This document shows, one piece after another, positions 1-8,326 of a DNA stretch of 64,000 nucleotides. How positions within the stretch are numbered: the stretch's first letter is position 1; each line of letters begins with the position of its first letter. The notes under the pieces are model-generated. The model searched no databases, was not told the origin of the DNA, and saw only the letters and a program-made list of their open reading frames with translations. The DNA is from Intestinimonas massiliensis (ex Afouda et al. 2020) (lineage in GTDB: Bacteria > Bacillota > Clostridia > Oscillospirales > Oscillospiraceae). The DNA is taken from the NCBI RefSeq assembly GCF_900626285.1, contig NZ_LR131147.1, positions 653,246 through 717,245 on the forward strand, given 5' to 3'. The translations under genes were made by a program, and so were the position numbers.

Positions 1-1
1 C

Positions 2-1834
2 CCCCTGCGCTGCCTGGATTACCGCATCGGCGTGCCCGACGCCATGACCAACCTGCTCATCCCCCGGAAATTTGCCCCGGACAGGCTGTCCACCATCTAT
101 AACGGTCTGGACTTTCCCCCCCGCCCCCCCGCCATGACCCGGGAGGAATATCGGAAAAGCGTGGGGCTGAAGGCCGACGAAAACAGCGTGGTGGTGGGCA
201 TCGCCGCCCGCCTCAACCCGGTGAAGGACATCGCTACCCTGGTGCGGGGCTTCGCCCTGGCCCATGAGAGCTGTCCCAACCTCCGCCTGCTCATCGCCGG
301 CGACGGCGAGCAGATGGACATGCTGAAAAATCTGGCCCGGGAGCTGGGCGTGGCGGATGAGGTCTGCTTTGCCGGCTGGGTCAGCGACACCGACAGCTTT
401 TACAACGCTCTGGACATCAACACCCTCACCTCCCTGTCTGAAACCTTCCCCTACTCCCTCACCGAGGGGGCCCGGGCCGGCCTGCCCACAGTGGCCAGCC
501 GTGTGGGCGGCGTGCCCTACCTGATCGAGCACGGGGTCCACGGCTTTCTCTTTGAGGCGGGGAACTATAAGGCCCTGGCCCATCATCTGGCTGCCCTGGC
601 CCAGGACCCGGAGCTGCGCCGCCACATGGGGCAGCGTCTCTATCAGCGGGCCAAGCAGGACTACTCCCTGGAGAGCACCCTCCAGCGGCAGCTCTCCATT
701 TATGAGGCCATTCTCCGCCGTCAGGCCCGGAAGACGGGCAAACGGGACGGGGCCCTGGTATGCGGCGCCTACGGCCGGGGCAACGCCGGTGACGACGCCA
801 TTCTGGAGGCCATCGTCACCGAGCTGCGGCAGGTGGACCCCGATCTGCCGGTGTGGGTCCTCTCCCGCAATCCGGAATCCACCCGGCTCACCTACCGGGT
901 CAACTCCATCTACACCTTCGCCTTCCCCAAGTTCCTGTGGCGGATGCGCAAGACCCGCCTCTATATCAACGGCGGCGGCTCCCTGATGCAGGATGTGACC
1001 AGCCACCGCTCCCTGTGGTTCTATCTGTTCACCATCTCCTGGGCCAAGCGGCTGGGGAACAAGGTGATGATGTACGGCTGCGGCATCGGCCCCATCCACT
1101 CCCCCGCCAACCGCCGCCGGGCTTCCCGGGTGCTCCAGAAGAGCGTGGATGCCATCACCCTCCGGGACACCCACTCCAAGGATGAGCTGGACGATATGGG
1201 GGTCACCGCGCCGGAGATCATCCTCTCCGCCGACCCCACCGTCATCCTCCCGCCTGCCCCGGAGCAGGCCATCGACGGCATTCTGGAGAGTCAGGGGATT
1301 GATCCAAAGGGAAAGTATATCGGCTTCTCCCTCCGGCCCTGGCCGGGCTTTGAGGAAAAGGCCAGGGTCTTTGCCGCCGCGGCGGACTACGCCTACGAGA
1401 AGTACGGTCTGACTCCCGTGTTCCTGCCCATCGAACGGCGGCTGGACGTGGCCGCCGCCCGCACCGCCGCCCAGTATATGAAAGCCCCCCATTATATTCT
1501 CAACGAGACGGGCAGCTCCGGCCACACCATCGGCCTGTTTGCCCGGATGCAGGCGGTGGTCTCCATGCGGCTCCACGCCCTGGTGTTCTCTGCCGGCCAG
1601 GGGGTGCCTCTGGTGGGTGTGGTGTACGACCAGAAGATCAGTTCCTTCCTGTCCTACATCGGCCAGGACCTGTACACCGACCTGAGCCAGGTGACGGCAG
1701 AGAGCCTGTGCAAATATATTGACGCCGCCTGCAAGCGGATCGGGGACACGGAATTCCTGTCCGGCGGTGTGGAGCGGCTGCGCCAGGTGGAACAGCGCAA
1801 CAGCGAAACCGCCCGCAAACTGCTGGAGAGGTGA
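2..1834 (+). CDS. csaB: Glycosyltransferase (GT4) fused to CsaB-type polysaccharide pyruvyl transferase, 5' end outside window
   Basis: The reading frame is open to the first base, so the true start lies upstream; an in-frame GTG at 32 is internal. The first ~230 residues after that GTG look like the C-terminal lobe of a GT-B family 4 glycosyltransferase (nucleotide-sugar site with SETFPYSLTEGARAGLPTVAS). Residues ~240-600 are a CsaB pyruvyl transferase: GAYGRGNAGDDAIL near its start and SMRLHALVFSAGQGVPLVG near residue 510. CsaB adds ketal-linked pyruvate to secondary cell-wall polysaccharide, the usual ligand for SLH-domain proteins. The fusion would couple sugar transfer and pyruvylation at the cytoplasmic membrane face (inference). 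It is followed after 7 nt by another glycosyltransferase, so the two are probably one operon. Confidence 0.85.
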   Translation, partial: PLRCLDYRIGVPDAMTNLLIPRKFAPDRLSTIYNGLDFPPRPPAMTREEYRKSVGLKADENSVVVGIAARLNPVKDIATLVRGFALAHESCPNLRLLIAGDGEQMDMLKNLARELGVADEVCFAGWVSDTDSFYNALDINTLTSLSETFPYSLTEGARAGLPTVASRVGGVPYLIEHGVHGFLFEAGNYKALAHHLAALAQDPELRRHMGQRLYQRAKQDYSLESTLQRQLSIYEAILRRQARKTGKRDGALVCGAYGRGNAGDDAILEAIVTELRQVDPDLPVWVLSRNPESTRLTYRVNSIYTFAFPKFLWRMRKTRLYINGGGSLMQDVTSHRSLWFYLFTISWAKRLGNKVMMYGCGIGPIHSPANRRRASRVLQKSVDAITLRDTHSKDELDDMGVTAPEIILSADPTVILPPAPEQAIDGILESQGIDPKGKYIGFSLRPWPGFEEKARVFAAAADYAYEKYGLTPVFLPIERRLDVAAARTAAQYMKAPHYILNETGSSGHTIGLFARMQAVVSMRLHALVFSAGQGVPLVGVVYDQKISSFLSYIGQDLYTDLSQVTAESLCKYIDAACKRIGDTEFLSGGVERLRQVEQRNSETARKLLER

Positions 1835-1841
1835 GGTGTCC

Positions 1842-2918
1842 TTGAATCAGATTCTCTGCCTCTCCCCCGCCCCCTGGCGGAATATTCCCACCCGTACCCA
1901 GCAGCTCATGACCCGGCTGAAGGACGCAAAGGTGCTCTACTTTGAGCCGCCGGGCAGACAGTGGAAGAAGCCGGGCCGGGAACTGCGCCCCGGCCTGACG
2001 GTATACACCCTGCCGCCGGTGCTGGAGGCGGAGGAGCGCCATCAGCTGCTCTTCCGACGCCACTACCGGAAGCTGGCCGCCCATATTCTGCGGCAGATGG
2101 ACCGCCACCGGTTCCGGGAGCCTCTGATCTGGTGTACCTGCCCGGAACAGATCCACCTGCTGGAGTACCTGCCCCACCGTGGGATCGTATACGACTGTGA
2201 CCGGGACTGGCCCGACTATCCCCCCGAGTGGGAGAGCGACCTGGCCCTGGCCTCCGATGTGATCTTTGCCGCCTCCTCGGGGCTCATCGACCATCTCTCT
2301 CCCTGCAACGACAACATCGCCCTGCTGCCCAACGGGGTCAATCACCAGATGTTTACCCGCCCGGAGGCCGAGTGCCCGCCGGAGCTGGCCCGGGTATCCG
2401 GGCCGGTGCTGGGCTATTGCGGCGTGGTGTGGGAGGATCTGGACCTGGCCCCGGTGGCCGAGGCCGCCCAGGCCCTGCCCGACTGCACCTTCGTCTTTCT
2501 GGGCAGGGTGGAGGACAGCCCCATGGCCCGCCACCTGGAGCGGTATCCCAACGTGTGCTTTCTGGGCCGCCGGGCCCCGGTGGAGGTGCCCGACTATCTG
2601 GCCCGGTTCGATGTCTGCCTCAATCTGCGCCGCCGGTCGGAGCGGTATGACGACATCGTCCCCACCCGGATCTATGAGTACCTGTCCTCCGGCAAGCCCA
2701 TCGTGTCCATGTTCTACCCCGACCAGGTGGAGCACTTCCCCGACGTGATCTACGGGGCCCACTCCCCGGAGGAGTTCGCCCGGCTGTGCCGCCGGGCCCT
2801 CACGGAAACCGGCGACTGGGCACGCCTCCGCCGCCAGGAGCACGGCGCCAGCGCCGCCTGGCCGGTGCGGGCGGAGCAGGTCCAGCGCATCCTCACCGCC
2901 ATCGGCCTGTATCAGTAA
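1842..2918 (+). CDS. Glycosyltransferase, TuaH-like
   Basis: A protein of about 358 residues. The N-terminus (LSPAPWRNIPTRTQQLM) and a DCDRDWPDYP region resemble TuaH-type glycosyltransferases of teichuronic acid and cell-wall polysaccharide clusters. The C-terminal half has a GT-B donor site, IVPTRIYEYLSSGKPIVSMF. I chose TTG at 1842, preceded by the purine-rich GGAGAGG at 1825-1831; GTG at 1836 is the alternative. The frame stays open further upstream, but that part overlaps csaB and is a shadow. A role in cell-wall glycopolymer assembly with the preceding GT-CsaB protein is inferred from adjacency. No membrane segment is evident. Confidence 0.8.
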   Translation: MNQILCLSPAPWRNIPTRTQQLMTRLKDAKVLYFEPPGRQWKKPGRELRPGLTVYTLPPVLEAEERHQLLFRRHYRKLAAHILRQMDRHRFREPLIWCTCPEQIHLLEYLPHRGIVYDCDRDWPDYPPEWESDLALASDVIFAASSGLIDHLSPCNDNIALLPNGVNHQMFTRPEAECPPELARVSGPVLGYCGVVWEDLDLAPVAEAAQALPDCTFVFLGRVEDSPMARHLERYPNVCFLGRRAPVEVPDYLARFDVCLNLRRRSERYDDIVPTRIYEYLSSGKPIVSMFYPDQVEHFPDVIYGAHSPEEFARLCRRALTETGDWARLRRQEHGASAAWPVRAEQVQRILTAIGLYQ

Positions 2919-2927
2919 GGTATATCC

Positions 2928-2966
2928 ACACCCCCTGTCCCGTAAGATGGGCCGGGGGTGTTTTTT
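2928..2966 (+). terminator. Rho-independent terminator of the polysaccharide genes
   Basis: ACACCCCC (2928-2935) pairs with GGGGGTGT (2954-2961), with three further inner G-C pairs, followed by six T. The phosphate transporter start codon follows the T-run directly, and the stem's G-run is the only Shine-Dalgarno-like sequence there. Confidence 0.8.
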
Positions 2967-3959
2967 ATGCTGACGGAGATCCTGTCCGACCCGGTGGCCG
3001 CCCTGACCTGCGCCCTGGTGCTGGCGGTGGTGGCGGTCAACGGCTGGACCGACGCACCCAACGCCATCGCCACGGCGGTATGCACCGGCGCCCTGCCCTT
3101 CCGCCGGGCGGTGGGACTGGCCGCCCTGTGCAATCTGGCGGGGCTGATGTGGGTCACCGCGGTCAATACCACGGTGGCGGAGACCCTGTTTGCCATCGCC
3201 GGGTTCGGGGCGGACACCCAGTCCGCCCGCTCGGCCCTGTGCGCCGGGCTGTGCGCTGTAGTACTGTGGTCCACCGCCGCCTGGCGCTTCGGCATCCCCA
3301 CCAGCGAAAGCCACGGTCTGGCAGCCGCCGTCACCGGCGCCGCCCTGGCCCTGCCGGGGGGTACGGTACACCCGGGGCCCTGGTGCAGAATCCTGCTGGG
3401 CCTGGTGCTGTCGGTGGGCCTGGGCTGGCTGTTGGGCCGGGTATGCGGGGCGGCGCTCAACCTCATCCGCCCCTCCCCCGCCCTGTGCCGCCGGGGACAG
3501 GTGTGGGGCGCGGCAGCCATGGCCTTCCTCCACGGCGCCCAGGACGGGCAGAAATGCCTGGGCATACTGCTGCTGGGCCTCTCCCTGGCCGGGATCATCC
3601 CGGCAGGCGATGTCTTTTCCGTTCCCGCCGGAACCGCCCTGCTGTGCGCCGGAATGATGGCGGCAGGCACCGCCCTGGGCGGGCGGAAAATCATTGACAC
3701 GGTGGGTCGGGAGATGGTGTGCCTGGCGCCCCGGCAGGGTCTGGCCGCCGACCTGGGCGGCGGCAGCTGCCTGCTGATCTGCACTCTGCTGGGCCTGCCC
3801 GTCAGCACCACACACGCCAAGACCGCCGCCATCCTGGGTGCGGGCTCCAAAGCCGACAGCCGGGTGGCAGGTCAGATCATCCTCACCTGGCTGTGTACCT
3901 TTCCCGGCTGCGGCGCACTGGGATTTTTCCTGGGAAAACTCTTTCTCTTTGGCCTATGA
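2967..3959 (+). CDS. pit: Inorganic phosphate transporter, PiT family
   Basis: About 330 residues and almost wholly hydrophobic, as expected for a PiT (Pfam PHO4) secondary phosphate transporter using H+ or Na+ symport. The two inverted-repeat signatures are visible: GWTDAPNAIATAV near residue 26 (family GxND-like motif with T for N) and LPVSTTHA near residue 280. The C-terminal half also has HGAQDGQK. ATG 2967 is preferred; GTG 2958, three codons earlier, lies inside the terminator stem. No separate promoter is obvious, so expression may depend on terminator readthrough. No PhoU-like partner adjoins it. Confidence 0.85.
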   Translation: MLTEILSDPVAALTCALVLAVVAVNGWTDAPNAIATAVCTGALPFRRAVGLAALCNLAGLMWVTAVNTTVAETLFAIAGFGADTQSARSALCAGLCAVVLWSTAAWRFGIPTSESHGLAAAVTGAALALPGGTVHPGPWCRILLGLVLSVGLGWLLGRVCGAALNLIRPSPALCRRGQVWGAAAMAFLHGAQDGQKCLGILLLGLSLAGIIPAGDVFSVPAGTALLCAGMMAAGTALGGRKIIDTVGREMVCLAPRQGLAADLGGGSCLLICTLLGLPVSTTHAKTAAILGAGSKADSRVAGQIILTWLCTFPGCGALGFFLGKLFLFGL

Positions 3960-4018
3960 TGTGGTATACTGCCTTCCGTGCAAATTTCCCACTCTGGGAC
4001 AGGAGGCGACATTTTCTC

Positions 4019-4666
4019 ATGTATCATACCGCCATTTTCGATCTGGACGGCACCCTGCTGGACACCTTGCAGGATTTGGCCGACAGTACCAATTACGCCC
4101 TGGCCCTCCACCACTTTCCCACCCGCACGGTGGAGGAGGTACGCCGCTTTGTGGGCAACGGCGTGGGCCTGCTCATCCACCGGGCGGTGCCGGAGGGCAC
4201 GGACGCGGAGCTGGAAAACCAGGTGCTGAAAGACTTCCGTGCCCACTATCTGATCAATATGGAGCATAAGACCGCCCCCTATCCCGGGGTGCTGGAGCTG
4301 TTGGACCAGCTCCGGGCGGCGGGGATCCACACCGCCGTGGTGTCCAATAAATTCGATGGTGCGGTAAAGGGGCTGTGTCAGGCCTACTTCGGCGACCGGG
4401 TGGAGGTGGCCATCGGCGAATCCCAGGGGGTCGCCCGCAAGCCCGCCCCCGACACCGTATTTCGGGCCCTGGCCGAGCTGGACGCCCCGACGGAGGGCGC
4501 GGTATATATCGGCGATTCCGATGTGGACATCCAGACCGCGAAAAATTCCGGCCTGCCCTGCATTTCGGTCAGCTGGGGGTTCCGGGACGAGGCCTTCCTC
4601 ACCGAGCACGGGGCCACCACCATCGTGGCTACCCGGGAAGAGCTGGCTCAACAGCTCCTCAGGTGA
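4019..4666 (+). CDS. HAD-family hydrolase, phosphoglycolate phosphatase-like
   Basis: A 215-residue haloacid dehalogenase superfamily phosphatase. Motif I FDLDGTLLDT places the nucleophile at Asp8 with acid/base Asp10. Motif II/III is VVSNKFDGAV with a later RKPAPD loop, and motif IV is GDSDVDIQTA near residue 165. A helical cap lies between motifs I and II, as in Gph/PgmB enzymes. ATG 4019 has AGGAGG upstream; the in-frame extension to 3719 overlaps the transporter and is not credible. The substrate cannot be told from sequence; 2-phosphoglycolate is the family default. The upstream GGTATACT at 3963-3970 could be a weak extended -10. Confidence 0.85.
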   Translation: MYHTAIFDLDGTLLDTLQDLADSTNYALALHHFPTRTVEEVRRFVGNGVGLLIHRAVPEGTDAELENQVLKDFRAHYLINMEHKTAPYPGVLELLDQLRAAGIHTAVVSNKFDGAVKGLCQAYFGDRVEVAIGESQGVARKPAPDTVFRALAELDAPTEGAVYIGDSDVDIQTAKNSGLPCISVSWGFRDEAFLTEHGATTIVATREELAQQLLR

Positions 4667-4681
4667 TTTTACATTTTTTTC

Positions 4682-4710
4682 TTGCTTTTTCTTTCCCACT
4701 GTGCTACACT
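4682..4710 (+). promoter_or_regulatory. Sigma-A promoter of the structured RNA/amidohydrolase transcript
   Basis: -35 TTGCTT (4682-4687), 17-nt spacer, -10 TACACT (4705-4710) with an extended TGC just upstream. Predicted start is near 4717, the first base of the folded RNA. Confidence 0.7.
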
Positions 4711-4716
4711 AACGCG

Positions 4717-4903
4717 GTAGCAATGCTGCAATATTTGGAGCCATAGGGCAAACGGACTGCGATTTTAAATCAGCGGCTAAGGCGGGCCGCCGAAAAGAGA
4801 CTGCACCGGTACGGCAAGGGCGCCGTACCCGGTGCAGTACTGTTTTCGGCGGTCTCTTTTATCGGCGAAAGATTGGCACCAAATTTGCAGCAGCCCAAGC
4901 TAC
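4717..4903 (+). ncRNA. Structured RNA of unknown class, leader or standalone
   Basis: The region folds as a closed domain. A 14-bp stem with one bulged U joins 4724-4738 to 4879-4892, and GTAGC 4717-4721 can extend it with GCTAC 4899-4903. Inside is a long hairpin: CCGCCGAAAA 4787-4796 pairs with TTTTCGGCGG 4843-4852, and 4800-4815 pairs with 4822-4838 with one bulge. A competing pairing exists: AAAAGAGAC 4793-4801 can pair with GTCTCTTTT 4852-4860, whose U-rich end resembles a terminator. The conserved-looking single-stranded part is 4739-4786. The amidohydrolase start follows 33 nt later, so this is either a cis-regulator or an independent RNA. I could not assign an Rfam class; raiA-type RNA is only a guess. 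Confidence 0.65.
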
Positions 4904-4935
4904 GGCTACAGTCAAAGGATAGAGGGGACAAGCTT

Positions 4936-6528
4936 ATGAAACGACTTTGGTTCAACGGAAATGTAGTCACGATGGATGGGCAGATGACCCGCTGCCGGGC
5001 ACTCGGTGTTCAGGACGACAAAATCATCTTTCTGGGCGATACCGACGAGGCGCTGAAGCAGTCCTGGGACGAAAAGCGGGATCTGAAGGGGGCCATGATG
5101 CTGCCCGGCTTCAACGACACCCACATGCACCTGCTCTACTACGCCATGTTCCAGAAAAACGTGGCTCTGTTTGGCGTGCCGTCCATCGAGGAGATCGTGG
5201 CCCGGTGCAAGACGCGGATTGAGCAGAACCACCCGGACTACCTGCTGGGCATGGGCTGGAATCAGGAGAGCATGGCGGAAGGGCGGATGCCCAACCGGGC
5301 GGACATGGACCGCATTTCCACCGAGATCCCGGTGTGTCTGCTGCGGGCCTGCGCCCACATCGCCAGCTGCAACGGCGTGATGCTGGACCGCATTCGTGCC
5401 CTGGATGGGGTGGACCCGGAGACCCTCAGCCACGTGGACTTTGAGAACGGCCTGCTGCGGGAGGACGCCATGCGTCTGTACATGGAGGTGCTGCCCAAGG
5501 CGGATGACGCCTACGTGCGGGAGCTGATGAAGATCGGCCAGAAGGATCTGAACGCCGCCGGCATCACCTGCGTCCACTCCGACGACCTGAAGGTCATCGC
5601 CGGCGTGGACCCCATCCACCTTGTGGAGCTGCTCCGGCAGATGGACAAGGACGGGGAGCTGACCGTGCGTCTCTACGAACAGTGCCTGGTGGATCAGGAG
5701 GACTTCGGCCGCCTGCTGGCGGTGCGCAGCGACCCGGCGGACCGGACCAGCCTGTTCCGCACCGGACCCCGGAAGCTGCTTCAGGACGGCTCCCTGGGCG
5801 CTAAGTCCGCCGAGATGATCGACGGCTATGTGGACGACCGGGACAACCACGGCATTCCCGCCTACACAGAGGAGGAGCTCTTCCAGCGGATCAAAGCCGC
5901 CCACGACCAGCACATGGACGTGGCGGTCCACACCATCGGCGACCTGGCCCTCCAGAAGGTGTGCCGGGCCGTGGAGCGGGCGGAGCAGGCCAACCCCTGG
6001 CCGGGCCACCGCCATGGCATCGTCCACGCCCAGACCACTTCCCCCGCCCTGCTGGAGTGGATGAAGCGTCTGGGGCTCCAGGCCTACATCCAGCCCATCT
6101 TCATCGACGCGGACATGAACATCATCGAAGAGCGGGTGGGCGCGGCCCACGCAAAGGACTGCTACAACTGGAAGGCCATGGAGGACCTGGGGATCCGGGT
6201 CAGCGGCGGCTCCGACTGCCCGGTGGAGCCATTCGACATCCTGGACAATATGCGGGCAGCCATCACCCGCCAGAACCGTTCCGGCACCAGGACCTACCTG
6301 CCGGACCAGGCCCTCAGCGTGGAACAGGCCATCCGCCTGTTCACTTCCGACGCCGCCTGGGCCAGCCGGGACGAGGCCGTCCGGGGCACCCTGGAGCCCG
6401 GCAAGCTGGCCGACCTGGTGGTGCTGGAGCGGGACCTGTTTGAGACCGACCCCAAGGATTTTCCCAAGGTGCGCATTCTGGAGACGGTGCTCAACGGCCG
6501 GACGGTCTACCGCAATGCGGAGGCCTGA
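4936..6528 (+). CDS. Metal-dependent amidohydrolase, YtcJ-like (amidohydrolase family 3)
   Basis: 530 residues, the normal length for YtcJ/AepA-like amidohydrolases. The N-terminal beta-sandwich strand MKRLWFNGNVVTMD is followed by the metal-binding FNDTHMHLL near residue 63. VHTIGDLAL and GIVHAQ supply further ligands, and SGGSDCPVEPFDIL carries the late catalytic Asp. The C-terminal LEPGKLADLVVLERDLF strand closes the sandwich. These enzymes hydrolyse amide or ester bonds; the physiological substrate is unknown. ATG 4936 has AGAGGGG upstream. It lies directly behind the structured RNA and 24 nt before brnQ, which suggests a scavenging role connected with amino acid uptake (inference). Confidence 0.85.
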   Translation: MKRLWFNGNVVTMDGQMTRCRALGVQDDKIIFLGDTDEALKQSWDEKRDLKGAMMLPGFNDTHMHLLYYAMFQKNVALFGVPSIEEIVARCKTRIEQNHPDYLLGMGWNQESMAEGRMPNRADMDRISTEIPVCLLRACAHIASCNGVMLDRIRALDGVDPETLSHVDFENGLLREDAMRLYMEVLPKADDAYVRELMKIGQKDLNAAGITCVHSDDLKVIAGVDPIHLVELLRQMDKDGELTVRLYEQCLVDQEDFGRLLAVRSDPADRTSLFRTGPRKLLQDGSLGAKSAEMIDGYVDDRDNHGIPAYTEEELFQRIKAAHDQHMDVAVHTIGDLALQKVCRAVERAEQANPWPGHRHGIVHAQTTSPALLEWMKRLGLQAYIQPIFIDADMNIIEERVGAAHAKDCYNWKAMEDLGIRVSGGSDCPVEPFDILDNMRAAITRQNRSGTRTYLPDQALSVEQAIRLFTSDAAWASRDEAVRGTLEPGKLADLVVLERDLFETDPKDFPKVRILETVLNGRTVYRNAEA

Positions 6529-6552
6529 GGCAAGAAGAAGGAGGAAACGAGA

Positions 6553-7878
6553 ATGAAGAAGAGAAATTTTGCAAGGGATACCATCATTGTGGGCCTGGCG
6601 CTGTTTGCCACCATGTTCGGCGCCGGCAACCTGATTTTCCCGCCCCAGATCGGCCTGTTCAGCGGCACCCAGTGGGTGCTGGGCGCCCTGGGCCTGCTGT
6701 TCGGCGGCATCATCCTGCCGGTGCTGGCCCTCTGGGCCGTCAACAATGTAGGCGAGGATGCCAAGGATCTGATGCGGCACGTATCCCCCTGGTGCTATAA
6801 CCTCTACTACCTGATCGGCTGCTCCCTGATCGCCATGGGTTCCACCCTGCCCAGGAGCGCCGCCACCACCCATGAGATGGCCATTCAGCCCCTCTTCCCC
6901 AACGTGCCCATCTGGATCACCGTGGTGGTGTTCTTCGCCCTGGTGTACTTTTTCGCCTGCGACCCCAACTCCGTCATCGACAAGCTGGGCAAGTACATGA
7001 CCCCCATCCTGGTGGTGCTGCTGGCCATCGTGCTCATCAAGGGCGTGATCAGCCCTGTGGGCCAGCCCATTGACACCGGCATCGGCAACCCCTTCGGCAC
7101 CGCCATCCTCACCGCCTACAACACCGGCGACCTGACCGTGGGCATCCTCTTTGCCAGCGTCATCCTGCTGGATCTGCGCCGCCGGGGCTACGACGGCAAG
7201 GCCTGCAAGCGGGGCGGCTTCCTGGCCGGCATCGTCTGCATCGTGGTACTCTTCGCCGTCTACGGCACCCTGACCTATATCGGCGCCTGCGCCAGCGCCA
7301 CCTATCCCCAGGACACCGCCCAGACCGCCCTGCTCTCCGGCATCATCCGGGAGATCATGGGCACCGCCGGTATGGCCTGCCTGGGCTGCGCGGTGGCTCT
7401 GGCCTGCCTGACCACCGCCGTGGGCATCGGCACCACCGCCGTGGGCTTCTTCTACGAATTCTTCAAGCAGAAGGTGCCCTACAAGGTCCTGATGCTCATC
7501 GCCTGCCTCATCGGCGTGTTCATGGGCATCACCGGCGTGCAGAACATCGTCAACTACGTCACCCCCCTGTTCCTGGTCATCTACCCCTCCACCATCGTCA
7601 TGACCGTTCTGGGCCTGCTCAACAACTTCCTGCCCAACGACGGCCCCTACAAGGGCGGCGTGCTGATGGCCGCGGTGGTGAGCCTGGGCGACGCGGTGCT
7701 CAGCGTGAACCCCAACATCGGCTGGCTGCAGGACCTGATGTCCTGGTTCCCCCTCTCCGGCATGGGCTTCTCCTGGCTGGTGCCCGCCATCATCGGCGCG
7801 GTAGTGGGTACCATGATCTGCCGGGGCCGCCCCAAGTATCAGCCCCTTGCCGCCACGGAAGAGACCGCTCAGTCCTGA
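6553..7878 (+). CDS. brnQ: Branched-chain amino acid carrier BrnQ (LIVCS family)
   Basis: 441 residues with about 12 hydrophobic segments. The N-terminus KKRNFARDTIIVGLALFATM followed by FGAGNLIFPPQIG is the hallmark of LIVCS transporters, which bring in leucine, isoleucine and valine with Na+ or H+. Later LTTAVGIGTTAVGFFYEFF and NIVNYVTPLFLVIYP match the family. A good ribosome site (AGGAGGAAACGAG) precedes the ATG. It is the second gene after the structured RNA and is followed by a strong terminator, so amidohydrolase and brnQ form a two-gene transcript. Confidence 0.92.
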   Translation: MKKRNFARDTIIVGLALFATMFGAGNLIFPPQIGLFSGTQWVLGALGLLFGGIILPVLALWAVNNVGEDAKDLMRHVSPWCYNLYYLIGCSLIAMGSTLPRSAATTHEMAIQPLFPNVPIWITVVVFFALVYFFACDPNSVIDKLGKYMTPILVVLLAIVLIKGVISPVGQPIDTGIGNPFGTAILTAYNTGDLTVGILFASVILLDLRRRGYDGKACKRGGFLAGIVCIVVLFAVYGTLTYIGACASATYPQDTAQTALLSGIIREIMGTAGMACLGCAVALACLTTAVGIGTTAVGFFYEFFKQKVPYKVLMLIACLIGVFMGITGVQNIVNYVTPLFLVIYPSTIVMTVLGLLNNFLPNDGPYKGGVLMAAVVSLGDAVLSVNPNIGWLQDLMSWFPLSGMGFSWLVPAIIGAVVGTMICRGRPKYQPLAATEETAQS

Positions 7879-7900
7879 CAACAAATCATTTTCCTGTTGA

Positions 7901-7941
7901 AACCCCTGAGCCGTCCCAGGATGGCTCAGGGGTTCCTTTCT
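7901..7941 (+). terminator. Terminator of amidohydrolase-brnQ operon
   Basis: AACCCCTGAGCC (7901-7912) pairs perfectly with GGCTCAGGGGTT (7923-7934), followed by pyrimidine-rich CCTTTCT. Confidence 0.85.
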
Positions 7942-7942
7942 C

Positions 7943-8000
7943 TTGACAATATCGAGGGACGATATTATAATATCCGCAGACGATATCGTGTCTCGATATC
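7943..8000 (+). promoter_or_regulatory. Consensus promoter with two PadR-type operators
   Basis: TTGACA (7943-7948), 17-nt spacer, TATAAT (7966-7971): a perfect consensus promoter. The spacer is an inverted repeat, AATATCG-N5-CGATATT (7948-7966). A second, GATATCG-N5-CGATATC (7982-8000), lies between -10 and the Shine-Dalgarno. Arms and spacing match, and the centres are 34 bp apart, so one dimeric repressor probably binds both. The adjacent padR is the obvious candidate (inference). Confidence 0.8.
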
Positions 8001-8014
8001 AGGAGGTGAGGAAG

Positions 8015-8326
8015 ATGGGACGCAAGACCCTGGAGCTGCTGACGGAATCCATGTTCTATGTGCTGATGTCCCTGCTGAAGGAGGACCGGTGCGGCACCGA
8101 GATGGCCGACTGGGTGCAGACACGTACCAGGGGCCGGGTACGGCTGGGCCCCGGCACCCTGTATACCATTCTGGCCAAGTTTCAGGAGGAGGCCCTGATC
8201 CGGGAGACAGCGGTGGCCGGCCGGCGGCGGACCTACGCCCTGACGGAGGAGGGCCGCAGGCGCTACCTGGAGGAGGTGGCCCGGCTGCGGGCCTGTCTGG
8301 ACGACGCGGAGGAGGAAATGCCATGA
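8015..8326 (+). CDS. PadR-family transcriptional repressor
   Basis: 103 residues, the short PadR form. It has a winged helix (LLTESMFYVLMSLLKEDRCG, then the recognition segment RLGPGTLYTILAKFQEEALI and the wing TAVAGRRRTYALTEEGRR) and a short C-terminal dimerisation helix. PadR proteins bind palindromes as dimers and are released by small ligands or membrane partners. AGGAGGTGAGG precedes ATG 8015. The stop overlaps the next start (ATGA), so translation is coupled to the DUF2812 protein. Autoregulation through the two upstream palindromes is very likely. Confidence 0.9.
   Translation: MGRKTLELLTESMFYVLMSLLKEDRCGTEMADWVQTRTRGRVRLGPGTLYTILAKFQEEALIRETAVAGRRRTYALTEEGRRRYLEEVARLRACLDDAEEEMP

Noticed and set aside
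1719..1841. N-terminal extension of the TuaH-like gene
   Set aside because: Overlaps the end of csaB in another frame, with shadow-like composition; TTG 1842 has a ribosome site.
4717..4903. 6S RNA or tmRNA
   Set aside because: No central open bubble in a single long duplex (6S) and no tRNA-like ends or tag frame (tmRNA).
4912..7884. 990-codon minus-strand open frame opposite amidohydrolase and brnQ
   Set aside because: Low-complexity Gly/His/Gln-rich translation, no ribosome site, exactly antisense to two well-recognised genes; a GC-codon shadow.
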